Origin: Streptomyces iakyrus
GTDB taxonomy: Bacteria; Actinomycetota; Actinomycetes; Streptomycetales; Streptomycetaceae
Assembly (NCBI RefSeq): GCF_000717055.1
Contig: NZ_JNXI01000002.1
Span: 310,001-374,000 of the forward strand
Length of the DNA stretch: 64,000 bases
Direction: 5' to 3'
Positions 1 to 12,188 of this stretch are shown in pieces; the stretch's first letter is position 1; each line of letters begins with the position of its first letter. The notes beneath the pieces were generated by a model that was not told the origin of the DNA, did no database searches, and was given only the letters and a program-made list of their open reading frames with translations. The translations under genes were made by a program, and so were the position numbers.

Positions 1-721
1 TGCGCCGCAGCGGGCCACCGAAGTTCTGTCCGACGGTCGTGGCGAACAGCAGCAGTGAGCCGCCCCCGACGAACCACAGGGCGCCCCGCCGGGAGACGGT
101 CGGCTCGGCGGGACGCGGGGACACCAGGTCGTTTCTCTCCTCCCGCAGCCGCCGCAGGTTGCGCAGTGCCGTGGGCGCCTTCAGCACGGCGTGGGCCACG
201 AAGGCGGCGAAGAACACCCAGGCGCCGTAGAAGTGCAGGGGGTAGAACGAACCCGGGAAGACGTAGTCGAGCTGGACGTTGAGGACACCCGTCACGAACT
301 CGAACAGGCCGCCGCCGACCAGCAGGAGCAGCGAGATCCGCTCCAGGGCGTGAGTGAGCGAGCGGGCCGGGGGCAGGGCGAACAGCCTCGGCACGACGGA
401 CCACAGCTTGGCGAGCAGGACGGGGATCAGGGTGATGCCGAGGGTGACGTGGACGCCCTGGTTCAGCCGGTACAGCCAGTGCGGGTCCGTCGGCCAGGTG
501 AAGAGGTAGAAGCCGAGGATCCCCTTGTCCGGGGTCTTGTCGTTGACCGGCGACAGGTTCGGGTTGTAGGCGGCGTACGAGAGGAGTCCCGTCACGAACA
601 GCACCGTGATGCCGGCGAGCAGGACCAGGCCCAGCACCGAGGTGAAACGGGGGCCGCGCAGGGGACTGCGCCAGAAGCCGGGGGACGTGGGGAGCCGTGG
701 GTCGCGTGGATCGTCTCGCAT
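1..721 (-). CDS. Cytochrome b-type membrane N-terminus of a molybdopterin oxidoreductase (partial)
   Basis: An open frame runs leftward from ATG at 721 (MRDDPRDPRLPTSPGFWRS) to the window edge without a stop, giving 240 codons. It has about four hydrophobic helices, with histidines in or near them (GVHVTLG, LHFYGAW, FVAHAV) that could bind haem, as in cytochrome b561/ferric-reductase-like membrane domains. After the last helix comes an RRGALWFVGGGSLLLF segment, which in actinobacterial proteins links the membrane part to a sulfite-oxidase-like Mo domain. That Mo domain would lie outside the window, so its presence is inference. The gene diverges from the membrane protein at 835. The membrane protein call is solid; the Mo-oxidoreductase identity is likely but depends on the missing part. 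Confidence 0.72.
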   Translation of the reverse strand, partial: MRDDPRDPRLPTSPGFWRSPLRGPRFTSVLGLVLLAGITVLFVTGLLSYAAYNPNLSPVNDKTPDKGILGFYLFTWPTDPHWLYRLNQGVHVTLGITLIPVLLAKLWSVVPRLFALPPARSLTHALERISLLLLVGGGLFEFVTGVLNVQLDYVFPGSFYPLHFYGAWVFFAAFVAHAVLKAPTALRNLRRLREERNDLVSPRPAEPTVSRRGALWFVGGGSLLLFATTVGQNFGGPLRR

Positions 722-834
722 GAGCCGACGGTAGGCCGCGGGCACCCCGCGGGAGGGTGTGCGACCCATGACGAAACGCTGACGTCGGGCCCGGTCGGCG
801 GTCCGCGGCCGGATGCGCGGCCTAGCGTGCCGGT

Positions 835-2193
835 GTGATCCGCACCCCGCCCTCCGCTCCGCCGTCCCTCGACCTGCGCCGTGACCTGTACGCCGTCGTG
901 GCGGCCGTGCTGCTCGTGACGGTGTCCGTGGCGGTCGGCCGCCACATCGAGGACACCCGCCGGACGCTGTTCGTCGACTGGCCCCCGCTGCTGGCGTCCT
1001 GGGCGCCGCACCTGGGCCCCGGCACGCCGGCCGCCGTCCTGGTGGCGATCGCCACCGTCTCCCAGGGTCCCGCGCTTGCGGCCCGCCTCCCCTGGCGTGC
1101 CCTGCTCCCGGCCGTCTGGGGCACGGCCACGGCGTGGATCTTCTCCCTCGCCCTGATCGACGGCTGGGACCGGGGTATCGCGCGCCGGCTCACCACCCGC
1201 CACGAATATCTCCAGGTCGTCGACCGCTTCCCTGACATCCCGGCGGCGCTGCGGGGCTTCACCGGGCACATCCTGCTGGACTCCCCCGACAACTGGCCGG
1301 CCCATGTCGCCGGGCATCCGCCCGCCGCCACCCTCACCTTCGTGCTGCTCGACCGGATCGGGCTGCGGGGCGGGGGGTGGGCGGGGATGTGGTGCATCAC
1401 CGTGGGGGCGACCGCCTGCGTGGCCGTGCTGGTCACGGTCCGCACGCTGGCCGACGAGACGCTCGCCCGCCGGGCGGCCCCCTTCCTGGTCCTGGCCCCG
1501 GCGGCCGTGTGGATGGGCACCTCGGCCGACGCGTACTTCGCGGCGGTGGCGGCATGGGCGGTGGCGCTGATGGCTCTGGCCGTCACCCGCGGGTCCCTGG
1601 CGTGGGCCGGCGCGTCCGGGCTGCTGTTCGGCCTGACCTGCTACCTGTCGTACGGCCTGACGCTGGTCGCGCTGATCGCCGCGGCGGTCCTGGTGCCCGG
1701 CCGCCACGGGATCCGGGAGCACCCGGCCCTGGCGGTGCCGTGGCTGGCCGGACTGGCCGTGGTTCCCGCGGCGTTCACGCTCGCGGGCTTCGACTGGTGG
1801 GAGGCCTACCGCCTGCTGGTCACTCGCTACGGCCAGGGCGCGGGCGGCATCCGCCCCTACGGCTACTGGGTGTGGGCCAACCTGGCCTGCACGGTGCTCG
1901 TCACGGGACCGGCGACGGCGGCGGGACTGCGGCGGACGGCGGCCGCACTGGTCCGGCGTCGCACCGGACCCCGGGCCGGCGTCCGCCTGGCGTTCCTGGT
2001 CTCCGCCGCGCTCCTCGCCCTGCTGGTCGCCGACCTCTCCGGTATGAGCAAGGCGGAGACGGAACGCATCTGGCTCCCCTTCGCCCTGTGGCTGCTCCCG
2101 GCCTGCGCGTTCCTCACCCGGCCCCGTGCCTGGCTCGCCGCCCAGGCGCTGCTCGCGCTGCTCCTCAACCATCTGCTGATCACCGGGTGGTGA
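835..2193 (+). CDS. Polytopic membrane protein, possibly glycosyltransferase-like
   Basis: This 452-residue protein starts at GTG 835 (MIRTPPSAPPSLDLRRDL). It has roughly ten to twelve hydrophobic helices separated by short Arg-rich loops. The layout of a first helix, a large extracytoplasmic loop with conserved-looking HPPAA and DSPDNW segments, and then many helices resembles actinobacterial GT-C-type integral membrane proteins (DPM/mannosyltransferase-like). No catalytic motif is clear enough to name a reaction. It diverges from the truncated cytochrome gene with about 110 bp between the starts and ends 23 bp before the convergent ATPase gene. The coding call is safe; the function is unassigned. 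Confidence 0.75.
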   Translation: MIRTPPSAPPSLDLRRDLYAVVAAVLLVTVSVAVGRHIEDTRRTLFVDWPPLLASWAPHLGPGTPAAVLVAIATVSQGPALAARLPWRALLPAVWGTATAWIFSLALIDGWDRGIARRLTTRHEYLQVVDRFPDIPAALRGFTGHILLDSPDNWPAHVAGHPPAATLTFVLLDRIGLRGGGWAGMWCITVGATACVAVLVTVRTLADETLARRAAPFLVLAPAAVWMGTSADAYFAAVAAWAVALMALAVTRGSLAWAGASGLLFGLTCYLSYGLTLVALIAAAVLVPGRHGIREHPALAVPWLAGLAVVPAAFTLAGFDWWEAYRLLVTRYGQGAGGIRPYGYWVWANLACTVLVTGPATAAGLRRTAAALVRRRTGPRAGVRLAFLVSAALLALLVADLSGMSKAETERIWLPFALWLLPACAFLTRPRAWLAAQALLALLLNHLLITGW

Positions 2194-2216
2194 CCGCTGC
2201 CGGCGCGTCGGGGGCG

Positions 2217-2729
2217 TCAGGCGGCCGGGTCGGCGTCGGTGAGGGCGTCGGCTTCGGCCTCGGCCTCGGGGGCGAGGTCGGGTGCCGTGCGCAGGCAGGC
2301 GGTGATCTGCTTGCCGGTGACGAGGGGCGCGACGGCGACTTCCGCGCTGACCGCGTGCACCACGTGCATGCCGTGGCCGCCGAAGCGCTGCCCGTCGCGC
2401 TTGCGGACCACCGGCTGCTCGGCGGAGGTGTCCCACACGGTGATGGCCAGTCCTTCGCCGGAGAGCCGCAGGATCATCCCGCAGGGGCCGGGTGCGTGCC
2501 GGATCGCGTTGGTGACGAGTTCGCTGACGACCAGTTCGGCGTCGATCGCCAGCGGGGCCGGCACGGGCGTGCGGCCGGTGCACGGTACGTACGCCAGGAA
2601 CGCCTGGAGCGCCCGGCGCGCCTCGACGGCGCAGGCCGCGCCGTCGGCCCAGACCGTGCCGTAGCGCAGGGTGGCCTGCTCGTCCGTGCCCGGCTCATCT
2701 GCCGCCTGCTTCATAAGCGGGATGACCAT
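2217..2729 (-). CDS. Anti-sigma-type ATP-binding protein (HATPase_c_2, SpoIIAB/RsbW-like)
   Basis: This 170-residue protein has the GHKL ATPase motifs of the stand-alone anti-sigma kinase family: an N-box SELVTNAIRHAPG near residues 69-81, a G1 box VWDTSAEQP near 97, and a G2 box FGGHGMHVV near 115. Streptomyces encodes dozens of these. They may bind or phosphorylate STAS-domain antagonists, or act without a known partner. The C-terminal tail is Ala/Glu/Asp-rich and probably disordered. No STAS or sigma gene is adjacent, so the partner is unknown. The start is ATG 2729. The WD40 relic lies upstream on the same strand. Confidence 0.88.
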   Translation of the reverse strand: MVIPLMKQAADEPGTDEQATLRYGTVWADGAACAVEARRALQAFLAYVPCTGRTPVPAPLAIDAELVVSELVTNAIRHAPGPCGMILRLSGEGLAITVWDTSAEQPVVRKRDGQRFGGHGMHVVHAVSAEVAVAPLVTGKQITACLRTAPDLAPEAEAEADALTDADPAA

Positions 2730-2953
2730 GTGGGGCTCTTTCGTTGTGGTTCGTGTTGCTCAGGGGTGCTTCGGTCGCTCGTCTACCCCAGCGCGGACCG
2801 GGCATACTGCCCGGCGCCCGCCGTTGTGGTGTGCTCTGCGCCGCACTCGCCGGTCCGCGTCCCCCGCCACTTCGCCCGGCCGCGCCGGACTGAGCTGCTC
2901 ACCCCTTCGTCAGGAGCTGCTGCTCCTGCCCCTGCTCCTGACGGGCCTCCTCT

Positions 2954-3450
2954 TCAGCCGGCCGCCGGCGTGAGGAGGTCCGCGCACCAGGTGAAGCTCG
3001 CCGTCCCCGCTTCGTGCGCGACGACGAACCCCGTGCCGCGGGCGGCGGTCGAGGAGTCGGGGGCGGGCAGGTGGTACGGCGTGGCCAGCTCCCGCCGGGT
3101 CACGAGGTCCCGGACCACGACACACCGGTCCTCGCTGCCGCCCACGGCGAGGACCCGGCCTCCCGGCAGCCGCGCGGTGGCCGGTGCGGTCACCCGCCGC
3201 CGCAGACCGGTGAGCGGTTCGGTCGCCCCCGGACGGCCGAGGTCCAATACGCGGGCCTCTCCGCCGTCCCCGCCGGACAGGGCCACCGTCCGTTCCCCGG
3301 GCAGCTCCGCGGTGGCCACCGCACCGATCCGCCCCGCCGGAGCGGGTCAGCGCCGCGACCTCGCACCCGGTCGCCGCGTCCCCTGTCAGCAGGGCGCCGC
3401 GCGGTTCGCCGGGGGCGGCGAGCGGGGCGCGGAGGTGCGAGACCTGGCGA
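2954..3450 (-). pseudogene. WD40-repeat protein relic, C-terminal part
   Basis: The minus strand from about 3450 to the stop at 2954 reads as WD40 blades, for example GGDGGEARVLDLGRPG and GGSEDRCVVVRDLVTRRELA, and ends with ASFTWCADLLTPAAG and a stop. The frame is broken: an in-frame TGA lies at 3347-3349, and the preceding repeat-like stretch (GALLTGDAATGCEVAALTR) continues in a different frame. A GTG at 3319 could start a short product, but I see no ribosome binding site. Together with the next two entries this looks like one decayed beta-propeller gene. Confidence 0.65.
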
Positions 3451-3840
3451 CGGGCGAGCACCGGCACGCGCTGGCGGACTCAGGGCGACGGCTGCTGGTG
3501 CGGGCGCTGGCGAGGGCCGAACTGCCGGACGTGGGGCCGGTCGTCGTGGCGGGCGGCCGGGACGGTTCACTGCGGATGTGGGAGCTGACGCGCGGCGGTC
3601 TGGTCCGCGCGTTCCCCAACTGCACGGAACGGATCAGGGCGGTGGCGCGGGCCGGGCCGCGGACGGCCGGCTGGTCCTGGTCGTCGGCGGGGACTTGGCC
3701 CTCGCGACGGTGTGGGACCTGGCGACGGGGGCGCCGCTGCGCACCTTCACCGGGCACCGCGACTGGGTTCCGGCGACGGCCCTGACCGCCGACGGCTGCA
3801 CTCCTGGCCTCGCGGTCAGCGGCGACGCACAGCGCCGGCC
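3423..3840 (+). pseudogene. WD40-repeat relic, inverted middle segment
   Basis: Here the WD40 signal is on the plus strand, opposite to its flanks. Visible blades include GAEVRDLATGEHRHALADSG and VVVAGGRDGSLRMWELTRGG in one frame, then LVLVVGGDLALATVWDLATG and LRTFTGHRDWV in another, so a frameshift falls near 3640-3665. There is no start codon with a ribosome binding site and no conserved end. The simplest reading is an inversion inside an ancestral WD40 gene, with breakpoints near 3430 and 3840, followed by frameshift decay. Confidence 0.6.
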
Positions 3841-3844
3841 CCTC

Positions 3845-4000
3845 CTCCGGCACGACGAGGGCCACGGCCTCCTCGCCTCCTCGTGGCCGGGCTCCGGGGC
3901 GTCGGGGCGGGCGTCCGTGACGTTCCAGACGACGGCGTGCCCGTCGGCGCCGCCTCTCGCCGCCGCGAGACCGTCGTCGACAAGCGACTGAGTGCCGGCA
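3845..4000 (-). pseudogene. WD40-repeat relic, upstream fragment
   Basis: On the minus strand, 3990 down to about 3870 reads DDGLAAARGGADGHAVVWNV and then TDARPD, a recognisable WD40 blade (GG-DG-hydrophobic-hydrophobic-W). The frame then degenerates into Arg/Pro-rich sequence near 3840, where the opposite-strand WD40 segment begins. It has the orientation of the 2954-3450 relic and would be the part upstream of the inverted block. It is too short to be functional. Confidence 0.5.
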
Positions 4001-4145
4001 CCTGAGCACCGACCCCGCTCCTCTAGTGCCTGACCTGCCCTGATTCAAGAGCGGCAGGCGGAGATCGAGGCCACATTCTCGGCGAGGGAAACGTCACAGC
4101 CGTGCCCACTGCTGCTCCTTCGTTAACGTGGCCTAACATCCGAGC

Positions 4146-5954
4146 ATGACGGTCCTGCCTGACGACGGGCTCGAGCTGGCCGGCGAATTCCCTGACGTGC
4201 CCCACGAGCAGTGGCAGCGCCTTGTGGCGGGTGTCCTGCGCAAGTCGGGCAAGGACGTGGAGGGCGCCGAAGCCGAGGAAGCCCTGTCCACCGCCCTGGA
4301 GGACGGGTTGTGCACCCGCCCCCTCTACACCGCCCGTGACTCCGCGCCGGAGCCGGGCCTGCCCGGGTTCGCTCCTTTTGTGCGCGGCGGCCGGGCCGAG
4401 GGCAACACCCTCGGCGGCTGGGACGTACGGCAGCGGCACACGGTGGCCGACCCCGGCCCGGTGCTGACGGACCTGGAGAACGGCGTCACCTCCCTCTGGC
4501 TGGGCGTGGGCGGCTCCGGCATCCCGGTGGCGGAGCTCGGCCGGGTGCTCGACGGGGTCCATCTCGACCTCGCCCCCGTCGTCCTCGACGCCGGGTCCGA
4601 CGCCGAGCCCGCGGCGCGGGAGTTGCTGCGGCTCTACGAGGAGCGCGGTGTCGCCCCCGACCGGGCGCGCGGCAACCTGGGCGCGGACCCGCTGGGCCAG
4701 GAGGCCCGCAGCGGGCAGCAGGGCGACTTCGCGCCGGCGGCCGGACTCGCGCGGCTGTGCGCCGAGGGGTACCCGGGGCTGCGGGCGCTGACCGTGGACG
4801 CGCTGCCGTACCACGAGGCCGGGGGCTCGGCCGCCCAGGAGCTGGGCTGCTCGCTGGCCACCGCCGTGGCGTACCTGCGGGAGCTGACCGGCGCCGGGCT
4901 CAGTGTCGAACAGGCCTGCGCACAACTGGAGTTCCGGTACGCGGCGACCGCCGACCAGTTCCTGACGATCGCCAAGCTGCGGGCCGCCCGCCGGCTGTGG
5001 GCCCGGGTGGCCGAGGCCTGCGGGGCGCCGCGCGCGGGGGCGCAGCTCCAGCACGTCGTGACGTCGCCGGTGATGATGACGCGCCGCGACCCGTGGGTGA
5101 ACATGCTGCGCTCGACGATCGCCACGCTGGCCGCGGGGGCGGGCGGGGCCGACGCGGTCACCGTGCTGCCCTTCGACCACGCCCTCGGCCTGCCGGACGC
5201 CTTCGCGCGCCGGATCGCCCGCAACACGTCCACGATCCTCATCGAGGAGTCGCACCTGGCCCGGGTGATCGACCCGGCGGGCGGCTCCTGGTACGTGGAG
5301 CGGCTCACGGACGAACTCGCGCACGCGGGCTGGGAGTTCTTCCGGCGCATCGAGCGGCTCGGCGGCCAGGCGGCGGCCCTGCGCTCCGGGGACCTCGCCC
5401 GGGACCTGGCCGAGACCTGGCAGGCGCGCACCGGCAGGCTGGCGAAGCGGCGCGAACCCATCACCGGTGTCAGCGAGTTCCCGTTCCTCGCGGAGAAGCC
5501 GGTCGTCCGGGAGAGCGCGCCCGAGCAGCCGTCCGGCGGGCTGCCGCGGGTGCGCCGTGACGAGGCGTACGAGGCGCTGCGCGCCCGCTCCGACGCCCAC
5601 CTCGCCGCGACCGGCTCCCGGCCCCGGATCTTCCTGGCCGCGCTCGGCCCGGCAGCCGCCCACACCGCGCGCCTCACCTTCGCCTCGAACCTCTTCCAGG
5701 CGGGCGGCATCGAGCCCGTCACGGAGGGCACCTTCGAGGAGAGCGGCGCCACCGAGGCGTGCCTGTGCTCCAGCGACGCCCTGTACGAGGAGCAGGCGGA
5801 GGCGGTGGCCGGGCAGCTGAAGGCCGCCGGTGCCGCACACGTGTTCCTCGCCGGGCGGCCCGGGGACCACCCTGGTGTCGACGGTCACGTCTTCGCGGGC
5901 TGTGACGCCGTCGCCGTGCTGTCCGCCACCCTCGACCGCATGGGAGTGTCCTGA
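4146..5954 (+). CDS. mutA: Methylmalonyl-CoA mutase small (alpha-type, non-catalytic) subunit
   Basis: This 602-residue protein starts at ATG 4146 ([17 protein letters not shown]). It is the smaller partner of the heterodimeric B12-dependent mutase that interconverts succinyl-CoA and methylmalonyl-CoA, supplying extender units for polyketides and handling propionate. It has the TIM-barrel fold landmarks of the family ([38 protein letters not shown]). The C-terminal cobalamin-like domain lacks the DxHxxG cobalamin-binding motif, as expected of the non-catalytic subunit. The stop overlaps the mutB start (TGATG), indicating translational coupling. No Shine-Dalgarno precedes the ATG. A TAACAT at 4134-4139 could be a -10 box for a nearly leaderless transcript, but I see no good -35. 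Confidence 0.95.
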   Translation: MTVLPDDGLELAGEFPDVPHEQWQRLVAGVLRKSGKDVEGAEAEEALSTALEDGLCTRPLYTARDSAPEPGLPGFAPFVRGGRAEGNTLGGWDVRQRHTVADPGPVLTDLENGVTSLWLGVGGSGIPVAELGRVLDGVHLDLAPVVLDAGSDAEPAARELLRLYEERGVAPDRARGNLGADPLGQEARSGQQGDFAPAAGLARLCAEGYPGLRALTVDALPYHEAGGSAAQELGCSLATAVAYLRELTGAGLSVEQACAQLEFRYAATADQFLTIAKLRAARRLWARVAEACGAPRAGAQLQHVVTSPVMMTRRDPWVNMLRSTIATLAAGAGGADAVTVLPFDHALGLPDAFARRIARNTSTILIEESHLARVIDPAGGSWYVERLTDELAHAGWEFFRRIERLGGQAAALRSGDLARDLAETWQARTGRLAKRREPITGVSEFPFLAEKPVVRESAPEQPSGGLPRVRRDEAYEALRARSDAHLAATGSRPRIFLAALGPAAAHTARLTFASNLFQAGGIEPVTEGTFEESGATEACLCSSDALYEEQAEAVAGQLKAAGAAHVFLAGRPGDHPGVDGHVFAGCDAVAVLSATLDRMGVS

Positions 5955-8128
5955 TGGGAATCCCCGACTTCTCCGGGATCGAACTGGGGATGCCGGCCCC
6001 CGACGGCGGCGCCGACGAGTGGCGTACGGCGGTCAAGAACGCCTCCGGCGGGGACGACCTGCTGTGGGAGACCCCCGAGGGCATCACGGTCAAGCCGCTG
6101 TACACGGGCCGCGACCTGGAGGGCCTGGACTTCCTGGAGACGTACCCGGGCGCCGCGCCGTACCTGCGCGGCCCGTACCCGACGATGTACGTCAACCAGC
6201 CCTGGACGATCCGCCAGTACGCCGGCTTCTCGACGGCCGAGGAGTCCAACGCCTTCTACCGGCGCAACCTCGCGGCCGGGCAGAAGGGTCTGTCGGTCGC
6301 CTTCGACCTGCCCACGCACCGCGGTTACGACAGCGACCACCCGCGGGTGACCGGTGACGTCGGCATGGCGGGCGTGGCGATCGACTCGATCTACGACATG
6401 CGGCAGCTGTTCGACGGCATTCCGCTGGACAGGATGACCGTGTCGATGACGATGAACGGTGCCGTGCTGCCGGTGCTGGCGCTGTACATCGTGGCGGCGG
6501 AGGAACAGGGCGTACCGCCGGAGAAGCTGGCCGGAACCATTCAGAACGACATTCTGAAGGAGTTCATGGTCCGCAACACCTACATCTATCCGCCGAAGCC
6601 GTCGATGCGGATCATCTCCGACATCTTCGCCTACACCTCGCAGCGGATGCCGCGCTACAACTCCATCTCCATCTCCGGCTACCACATCCAGGAGGCGGGT
6701 GCGACGGCCGACCTGGAGCTGGCGTACACGCTCGCGGACGGCGTGGAGTACATCCGGGCGGGCCGTGAAGCAGGCCTGGACGTGGACGCGTTCGCGCCGC
6801 GGCTGTCGTTCTTCTGGGCGATCGGCATGAACTTCTTCATGGAGGTCGCCAAGCTGCGGGCGGCGCGCCTGCTGTGGGCGAAGCTGGTGAAGCAGTTCGA
6901 CCCGCAGAACGCCAAGTCGCTGTCCCTGCGCACCCATTCGCAGACCTCGGGCTGGTCGCTGACCGCGCAGGACGTCTTCAACAACGTCACGCGCACCTGC
7001 GTCGAGGCGATGGCGGCGACCCAGGGCCACACGCAGTCGCTGCACACCAACGCCCTCGACGAGGCGCTCGCGCTGCCGACCGACTTCTCGGCGCGCATCG
7101 CCCGCAACACGCAGCTGCTGCTCCAGCAGGAGTCCGGCACGACCCGGGTGATCGACCCGTGGGGCGGCAGCGCGTACGTGGAGAAGCTGACGTACGACCT
7201 GGCCCGGCGGGCCTGGCAGCACATCGAGGAGGTCGAGGCCGCGGGCGGCATGGCCAAGGCCATCGACGCGGGCATCCCGAAGCTGCGCATCGAGGAGGCC
7301 GCGGCCCGTACCCAGGCCCGGATCGACTCGGGCCGCCAGCCGGTCATCGGCGTCAACAAGTACCGGGTGGAGACCGACGAGCAGATCGAGGTCCTGAAGG
7401 TCGACAACTCCTCCGTGCGGGCGCAGCAGATCGAGAAGCTGCGGCGGTTGCGCGCGGAGCGGGACGAGCGGGCCTGCCAGGACGCTCTGGACGCGCTGAC
7501 CCGGGCCGCCGGCGGCGAGGGCAACCTGCTGGAGCTGGCCGTGCACGCGGCCCGCGCGAAGGCGACCGTCGGGGAGATCTCCGACGCCCTGGAGAAGGTG
7601 TACGGCCGGCACGCGAGCCAGATCCGTACGATCTCCGGCGTGTACCGCAACGAAACCGGAGAGTCCCCGAGCGTGGACCGCACCCGCACCCTGGTGTCCG
7701 CCTTCGAGGAGGCCGAGGGCCGCCGCCCGCGCATCCTGGTCGCCAAGATGGGCCAGGACGGTCACGACCGCGGCCAGAAGGTGATCGCCACGGCCTTCGC
7801 CGACCTCGGTTTCGACGTGGACGTCGGCCCGCTGTTCCAGACACCGGCCGAGGTGGCCCGGCAGGCCGTCGAGGCGGACGTGCACATCGTCGGCGTCTCG
7901 TCGCTGGCGGCCGGTCACCTCACCCTCGTCCCGGCGCTGCGCGAGGCGCTGGCCGAGGAGGGGCGCGAGGACATCATGGTCGTGGTCGGCGGTGTGATCC
8001 CGCCGCAGGACGTGCCGACGCTGCTGGAGATGGGCGCGGCGGCCGTCTTCCCGCCCGGGACGGTGATCCCGGACGCGGCGTACGACCTGGTGCGGCGGCT
8101 GTCGGACGGTCTCGGGCACGACCTGTGA
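5954..8128 (+). CDS. mutB: Methylmalonyl-CoA mutase large (catalytic) subunit
   Basis: This 724-residue protein is the catalytic B12-binding subunit. An N-terminal TIM barrel binds the CoA ester ([38 protein letters not shown]). A C-terminal cobalamin domain carries DGHDRG near residue 601, whose His is the lower axial cobalt ligand. Downstream [15 protein letters not shown] and [10 protein letters not shown] match the rest of the B12 fold. The start codon shares one base with the mutA stop, and the stop overlaps the GTG of meaB, so the three genes form a tightly coupled operon. The length and all landmark motifs are intact. Confidence 0.97.
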   Translation: MGIPDFSGIELGMPAPDGGADEWRTAVKNASGGDDLLWETPEGITVKPLYTGRDLEGLDFLETYPGAAPYLRGPYPTMYVNQPWTIRQYAGFSTAEESNAFYRRNLAAGQKGLSVAFDLPTHRGYDSDHPRVTGDVGMAGVAIDSIYDMRQLFDGIPLDRMTVSMTMNGAVLPVLALYIVAAEEQGVPPEKLAGTIQNDILKEFMVRNTYIYPPKPSMRIISDIFAYTSQRMPRYNSISISGYHIQEAGATADLELAYTLADGVEYIRAGREAGLDVDAFAPRLSFFWAIGMNFFMEVAKLRAARLLWAKLVKQFDPQNAKSLSLRTHSQTSGWSLTAQDVFNNVTRTCVEAMAATQGHTQSLHTNALDEALALPTDFSARIARNTQLLLQQESGTTRVIDPWGGSAYVEKLTYDLARRAWQHIEEVEAAGGMAKAIDAGIPKLRIEEAAARTQARIDSGRQPVIGVNKYRVETDEQIEVLKVDNSSVRAQQIEKLRRLRAERDERACQDALDALTRAAGGEGNLLELAVHAARAKATVGEISDALEKVYGRHASQIRTISGVYRNETGESPSVDRTRTLVSAFEEAEGRRPRILVAKMGQDGHDRGQKVIATAFADLGFDVDVGPLFQTPAEVARQAVEADVHIVGVSSLAAGHLTLVPALREALAEEGREDIMVVVGGVIPPQDVPTLLEMGAAAVFPPGTVIPDAAYDLVRRLSDGLGHDL

Positions 8129-9120
8129 TCGATGTCGACGCGTATGTGAAGGGCGTGCTCGACGGGAAGCGGGCGATCATCGCCCGTGCGATCACGCTCG
8201 TCGAGTCGACGCGGCCCCAGCACCGGGTGCTGGCCCAGGAGCTGCTGACCGCGCTGCTGCCGCACAGCGGCCGGGCCCGGCGGATCGGCGTCAGCGGGGT
8301 GCCGGGCGTGGGCAAGTCGACGTTCATCGACGCCTTCGGCACGCTGCTGACCTCGCTCGGGCACCGGGTCGCGGTCCTGGCCGTGGATCCGTCCTCCAGC
8401 CGTACGGGCGGTTCCATCCTGGGTGACAAGACCCGGATGGAGCGCCTGGCCGTGGACCCGGCGGCGTTCGTGCGCCCCTCCCCCACGGCCGGCACGCTGG
8501 GCGGGGTCGCCAAGGCCACCCGCGAGTCGATCGTGGTGATGGAGGCGGCCGGCTACGACGTGATCCTGGTGGAGACGGTCGGCGTCGGCCAGTCCGAGAC
8601 CGCCGTCGCGAACATGGTCGACACCTTCCTGCTGCTCACCCTCGCCCGCACGGGCGACCAGCTCCAGGGCATCAAGAAGGGCGTGCTGGAGCTCGCCGAC
8701 GTGATCGCCGTCAACAAGGCGGACGGGCCGCACGAGCGGGACGCCCGGGCCGCCGCACGCGAACTGGCGGGCGCGCTCCGGCTGATGCACGGCAAGGACG
8801 CGTTCTGGACGCCGCCGGTGCTGCACTGCAGTGCCCGCGAGTCGACCGGCCTGGACACCCTGTGGGAGCGGCTGGAGCAGCACCGCACGCTGCTGGACTC
8901 CACGGGCCGCCTCACCGCCAAACGCCGCGACCAGCAGGTCGACTGGACCTGGAGCATGGTCCGCGACGAACTCCTCGGCCGCCTCCGCGCCGACCCGGCG
9001 GTACGGGCCCTGGCGCCCGTGCTGGAGCAGCGGGTCCGGGAGGGCGAGCTCACCCCGACGCTGGCCGCCGAGCGGATCCTCGGTGCGCTGGGCGGGGACT
9101 CCGGGGCGCCGGGTTCCTGA
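8125..9120 (+). CDS. meaB: MeaB/ArgK-type G3E GTPase, methylmalonyl-CoA mutase chaperone
   Basis: The 331-residue frame starts at GTG 8125, overlapping the mutB stop in the GTGA arrangement ([18 protein letters not shown]). Motifs of the G3E P-loop GTPase family are present: Walker [10 protein letters not shown] at residues 58-66, [20 protein letters not shown] for the switch/Mg region, ETVGVGQSE, and the guanine-specificity motif NKAD. Family members load and protect adenosylcobalamin in methylmalonyl-CoA mutase and eject inactivated cofactor. Its place at the end of mutAB fits that role. The older name ArgK (a transport kinase) is not supported by the context. Confidence 0.95.
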   Translation: MIDVDAYVKGVLDGKRAIIARAITLVESTRPQHRVLAQELLTALLPHSGRARRIGVSGVPGVGKSTFIDAFGTLLTSLGHRVAVLAVDPSSSRTGGSILGDKTRMERLAVDPAAFVRPSPTAGTLGGVAKATRESIVVMEAAGYDVILVETVGVGQSETAVANMVDTFLLLTLARTGDQLQGIKKGVLELADVIAVNKADGPHERDARAAARELAGALRLMHGKDAFWTPPVLHCSARESTGLDTLWERLEQHRTLLDSTGRLTAKRRDQQVDWTWSMVRDELLGRLRADPAVRALAPVLEQRVREGELTPTLAAERILGALGGDSGAPGS

Positions 9121-9190
9121 AACCGGCAGGCCCCGGAAGCCCCCGGACGGCATCGCAGAGCAACCGGAACGGCGATTTCGCATACCCGGC

Positions 9191-10680
<1,490 letters not shown>

Positions 10681-10690
10681 CCCCATGGCA

Positions 10691-10736
10691 ACGCCGGAAG
10701 GCCGGCCCGACACACGTCGGGCCGGCCTTCCGGCGT
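10691..10736. terminator. Bidirectional terminator between argG and pntB
   Basis: Two perfect complementary arms of 21 bp (10691-10711 and 10716-10736) flank a 4-base ACAC loop. The stem lies 10 bp after the argG stop and 12 bp beyond the pntB stop on the other strand, so it can end both convergent transcripts. No T-run follows, as is usual in Streptomyces. Confidence 0.9.
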
Positions 10737-10748
10737 TCGGTCGCGGGC

Positions 10749-12182
10749 TCAGCGCGACGTGCCGGCCATCTCCGGAACCGGTGCGTCCAGGGCGTCGAGG
10801 CCGCGCAGGATGTCCTCGACACGCTGCTTGGCGTCACCGAAGAGCATCTGGGTGTTCTCGCGGAAGAACAGCGGGTTCTGCACACCCGCGTACCCGGCGG
10901 CCATGGACCGCTTGAAGACGATCACATGGGCCGACTCCCACACGTGCAGCACCGGCATCCCGGCGATGGGGCTGGAGGGGTTGTCGGTGGCGGCCGGGTT
11001 GACCGTGTCGTTGGCGCCGATGACCAGCACGACCGAGGTCGCGGCGAAGTCGTCGTTGATCTCGTCCATCTCCAGGACGATGTCGTAGGGCACGTTCGCC
11101 TCGGCCAGCAGCACGTTCATGTGCCCCGGCAGCCGCCCGGCCACCGGATGGATGCCGAAGCGGACCTCCACCCCCCGCTCGCGCAGCTTGCGCGCCAGTT
11201 CGGCCACCGGGTACTGCGCCTGCGCCACGGCCATGCCATAACCCGGCGTGATGATCACCGAGGTGGCGTTGCCGAGGAGTTCCGCGGTCTCCTCGGCGTT
11301 GATCTCCCGGTGCTCGCCCTGCTCGCCCTCCTCGGCCGCTGCCGCCGGGGTGCCGAAGCCGCCGGCGATGACGGAGATGAAGGAGCGGTTCATCGCCTTG
11401 CACATGATGTACGACAGGTAGGCACCGGAGGAGCCGACCAGCGCCCCGGTGACGATGAGCAGGTTGTTGGCGAGCAGGAACCCCGACGCCGCAGCCGCCC
11501 AGCCGGAGTAGCTGTTCAGCATCGAGACGACCACCGGCATGTCACCGCCGCCGATCGAGGCGACCAGGTGCGCGCCGAGAGCGAGGGCGATCACGGTCAC
11601 CGCGATGAGCAGGCCCATGCCCGGGCGGGCGACGAACGCCGCCGTGAGCCCCACGAAGGCCACGAGTGCGCCGATGTTGAGGACGTGCTTGCCGGGCAGC
11701 GTCAGCGGCCGGGAGTTGATGCGCGCCGACAGCTTCAGATAGGCGACGACGGAACCGGTGAACGTGACGGCGCCGATGAACACCCCGATGAACACCTCGG
11801 CGTGATGGATGGCCAGCAGCGAGCCGGACAGTTCGGCGTCGACGTCGAGGTAGCCGTTCCAGCCGACGAACGCGGCCGCCAGACCGACGAGGCTGTGCAT
11901 GATGGCGATCAGCTCCGGCATGCCGGTCATCTCCACCACCCGGGCCCGCCACAGGCCGATACCCGCACCCAGAGCGGTGGCGGCGGCGATCAGCACCAGC
12001 CCGGTCGTGGTGATGCTGCGCGAGGCGAGCCCGACCGTGGCGGCCAGCGCCACGACCATGCCCGCGATGCCCCACACGACTCCCGAACGGGACGTCTTGT
12101 GCTGGGAGAGGCCGGCGAGGCTGAGGATGAACAGCAGCGCCGCGACGACGTAGGCGGCCTGAGCGGCCGTGTCTGTGGTCAT
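10749..12182 (-). CDS. pntB: NAD(P) transhydrogenase beta subunit
   Basis: This 477-residue protein is the membrane plus NADP-binding (dIII) subunit of the proton-translocating transhydrogenase, which drives NADPH formation from NADH with the proton gradient. The first ~270 residues are eight or nine hydrophobic helices. The C-terminal Rossmann domain carries [20 protein letters not shown], the conserved [20 protein letters not shown] region, and [14 protein letters not shown]. The start ATG 12182 lies six bases after the pntA stop, so the two are cotranscribed. It converges on argG across a strong stem-loop. Length and motifs are complete. Confidence 0.95.
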   Translation of the reverse strand: MTTDTAAQAAYVVAALLFILSLAGLSQHKTSRSGVVWGIAGMVVALAATVGLASRSITTTGLVLIAAATALGAGIGLWRARVVEMTGMPELIAIMHSLVGLAAAFVGWNGYLDVDAELSGSLLAIHHAEVFIGVFIGAVTFTGSVVAYLKLSARINSRPLTLPGKHVLNIGALVAFVGLTAAFVARPGMGLLIAVTVIALALGAHLVASIGGGDMPVVVSMLNSYSGWAAAASGFLLANNLLIVTGALVGSSGAYLSYIMCKAMNRSFISVIAGGFGTPAAAAEEGEQGEHREINAEETAELLGNATSVIITPGYGMAVAQAQYPVAELARKLRERGVEVRFGIHPVAGRLPGHMNVLLAEANVPYDIVLEMDEINDDFAATSVVLVIGANDTVNPAATDNPSSPIAGMPVLHVWESAHVIVFKRSMAAGYAGVQNPLFFRENTQMLFGDAKQRVEDILRGLDALDAPVPEMAGTSR

Positions 12183-12188
12183 CCCTGA

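Noticed and set aside
191..838. Plus-strand frame of 215 codons opposite the cytochrome gene
   Set aside because: The composition (Glu/Gln/Arg/Gly-rich) is that of an antisense shadow, and the minus strand has coherent membrane helices.
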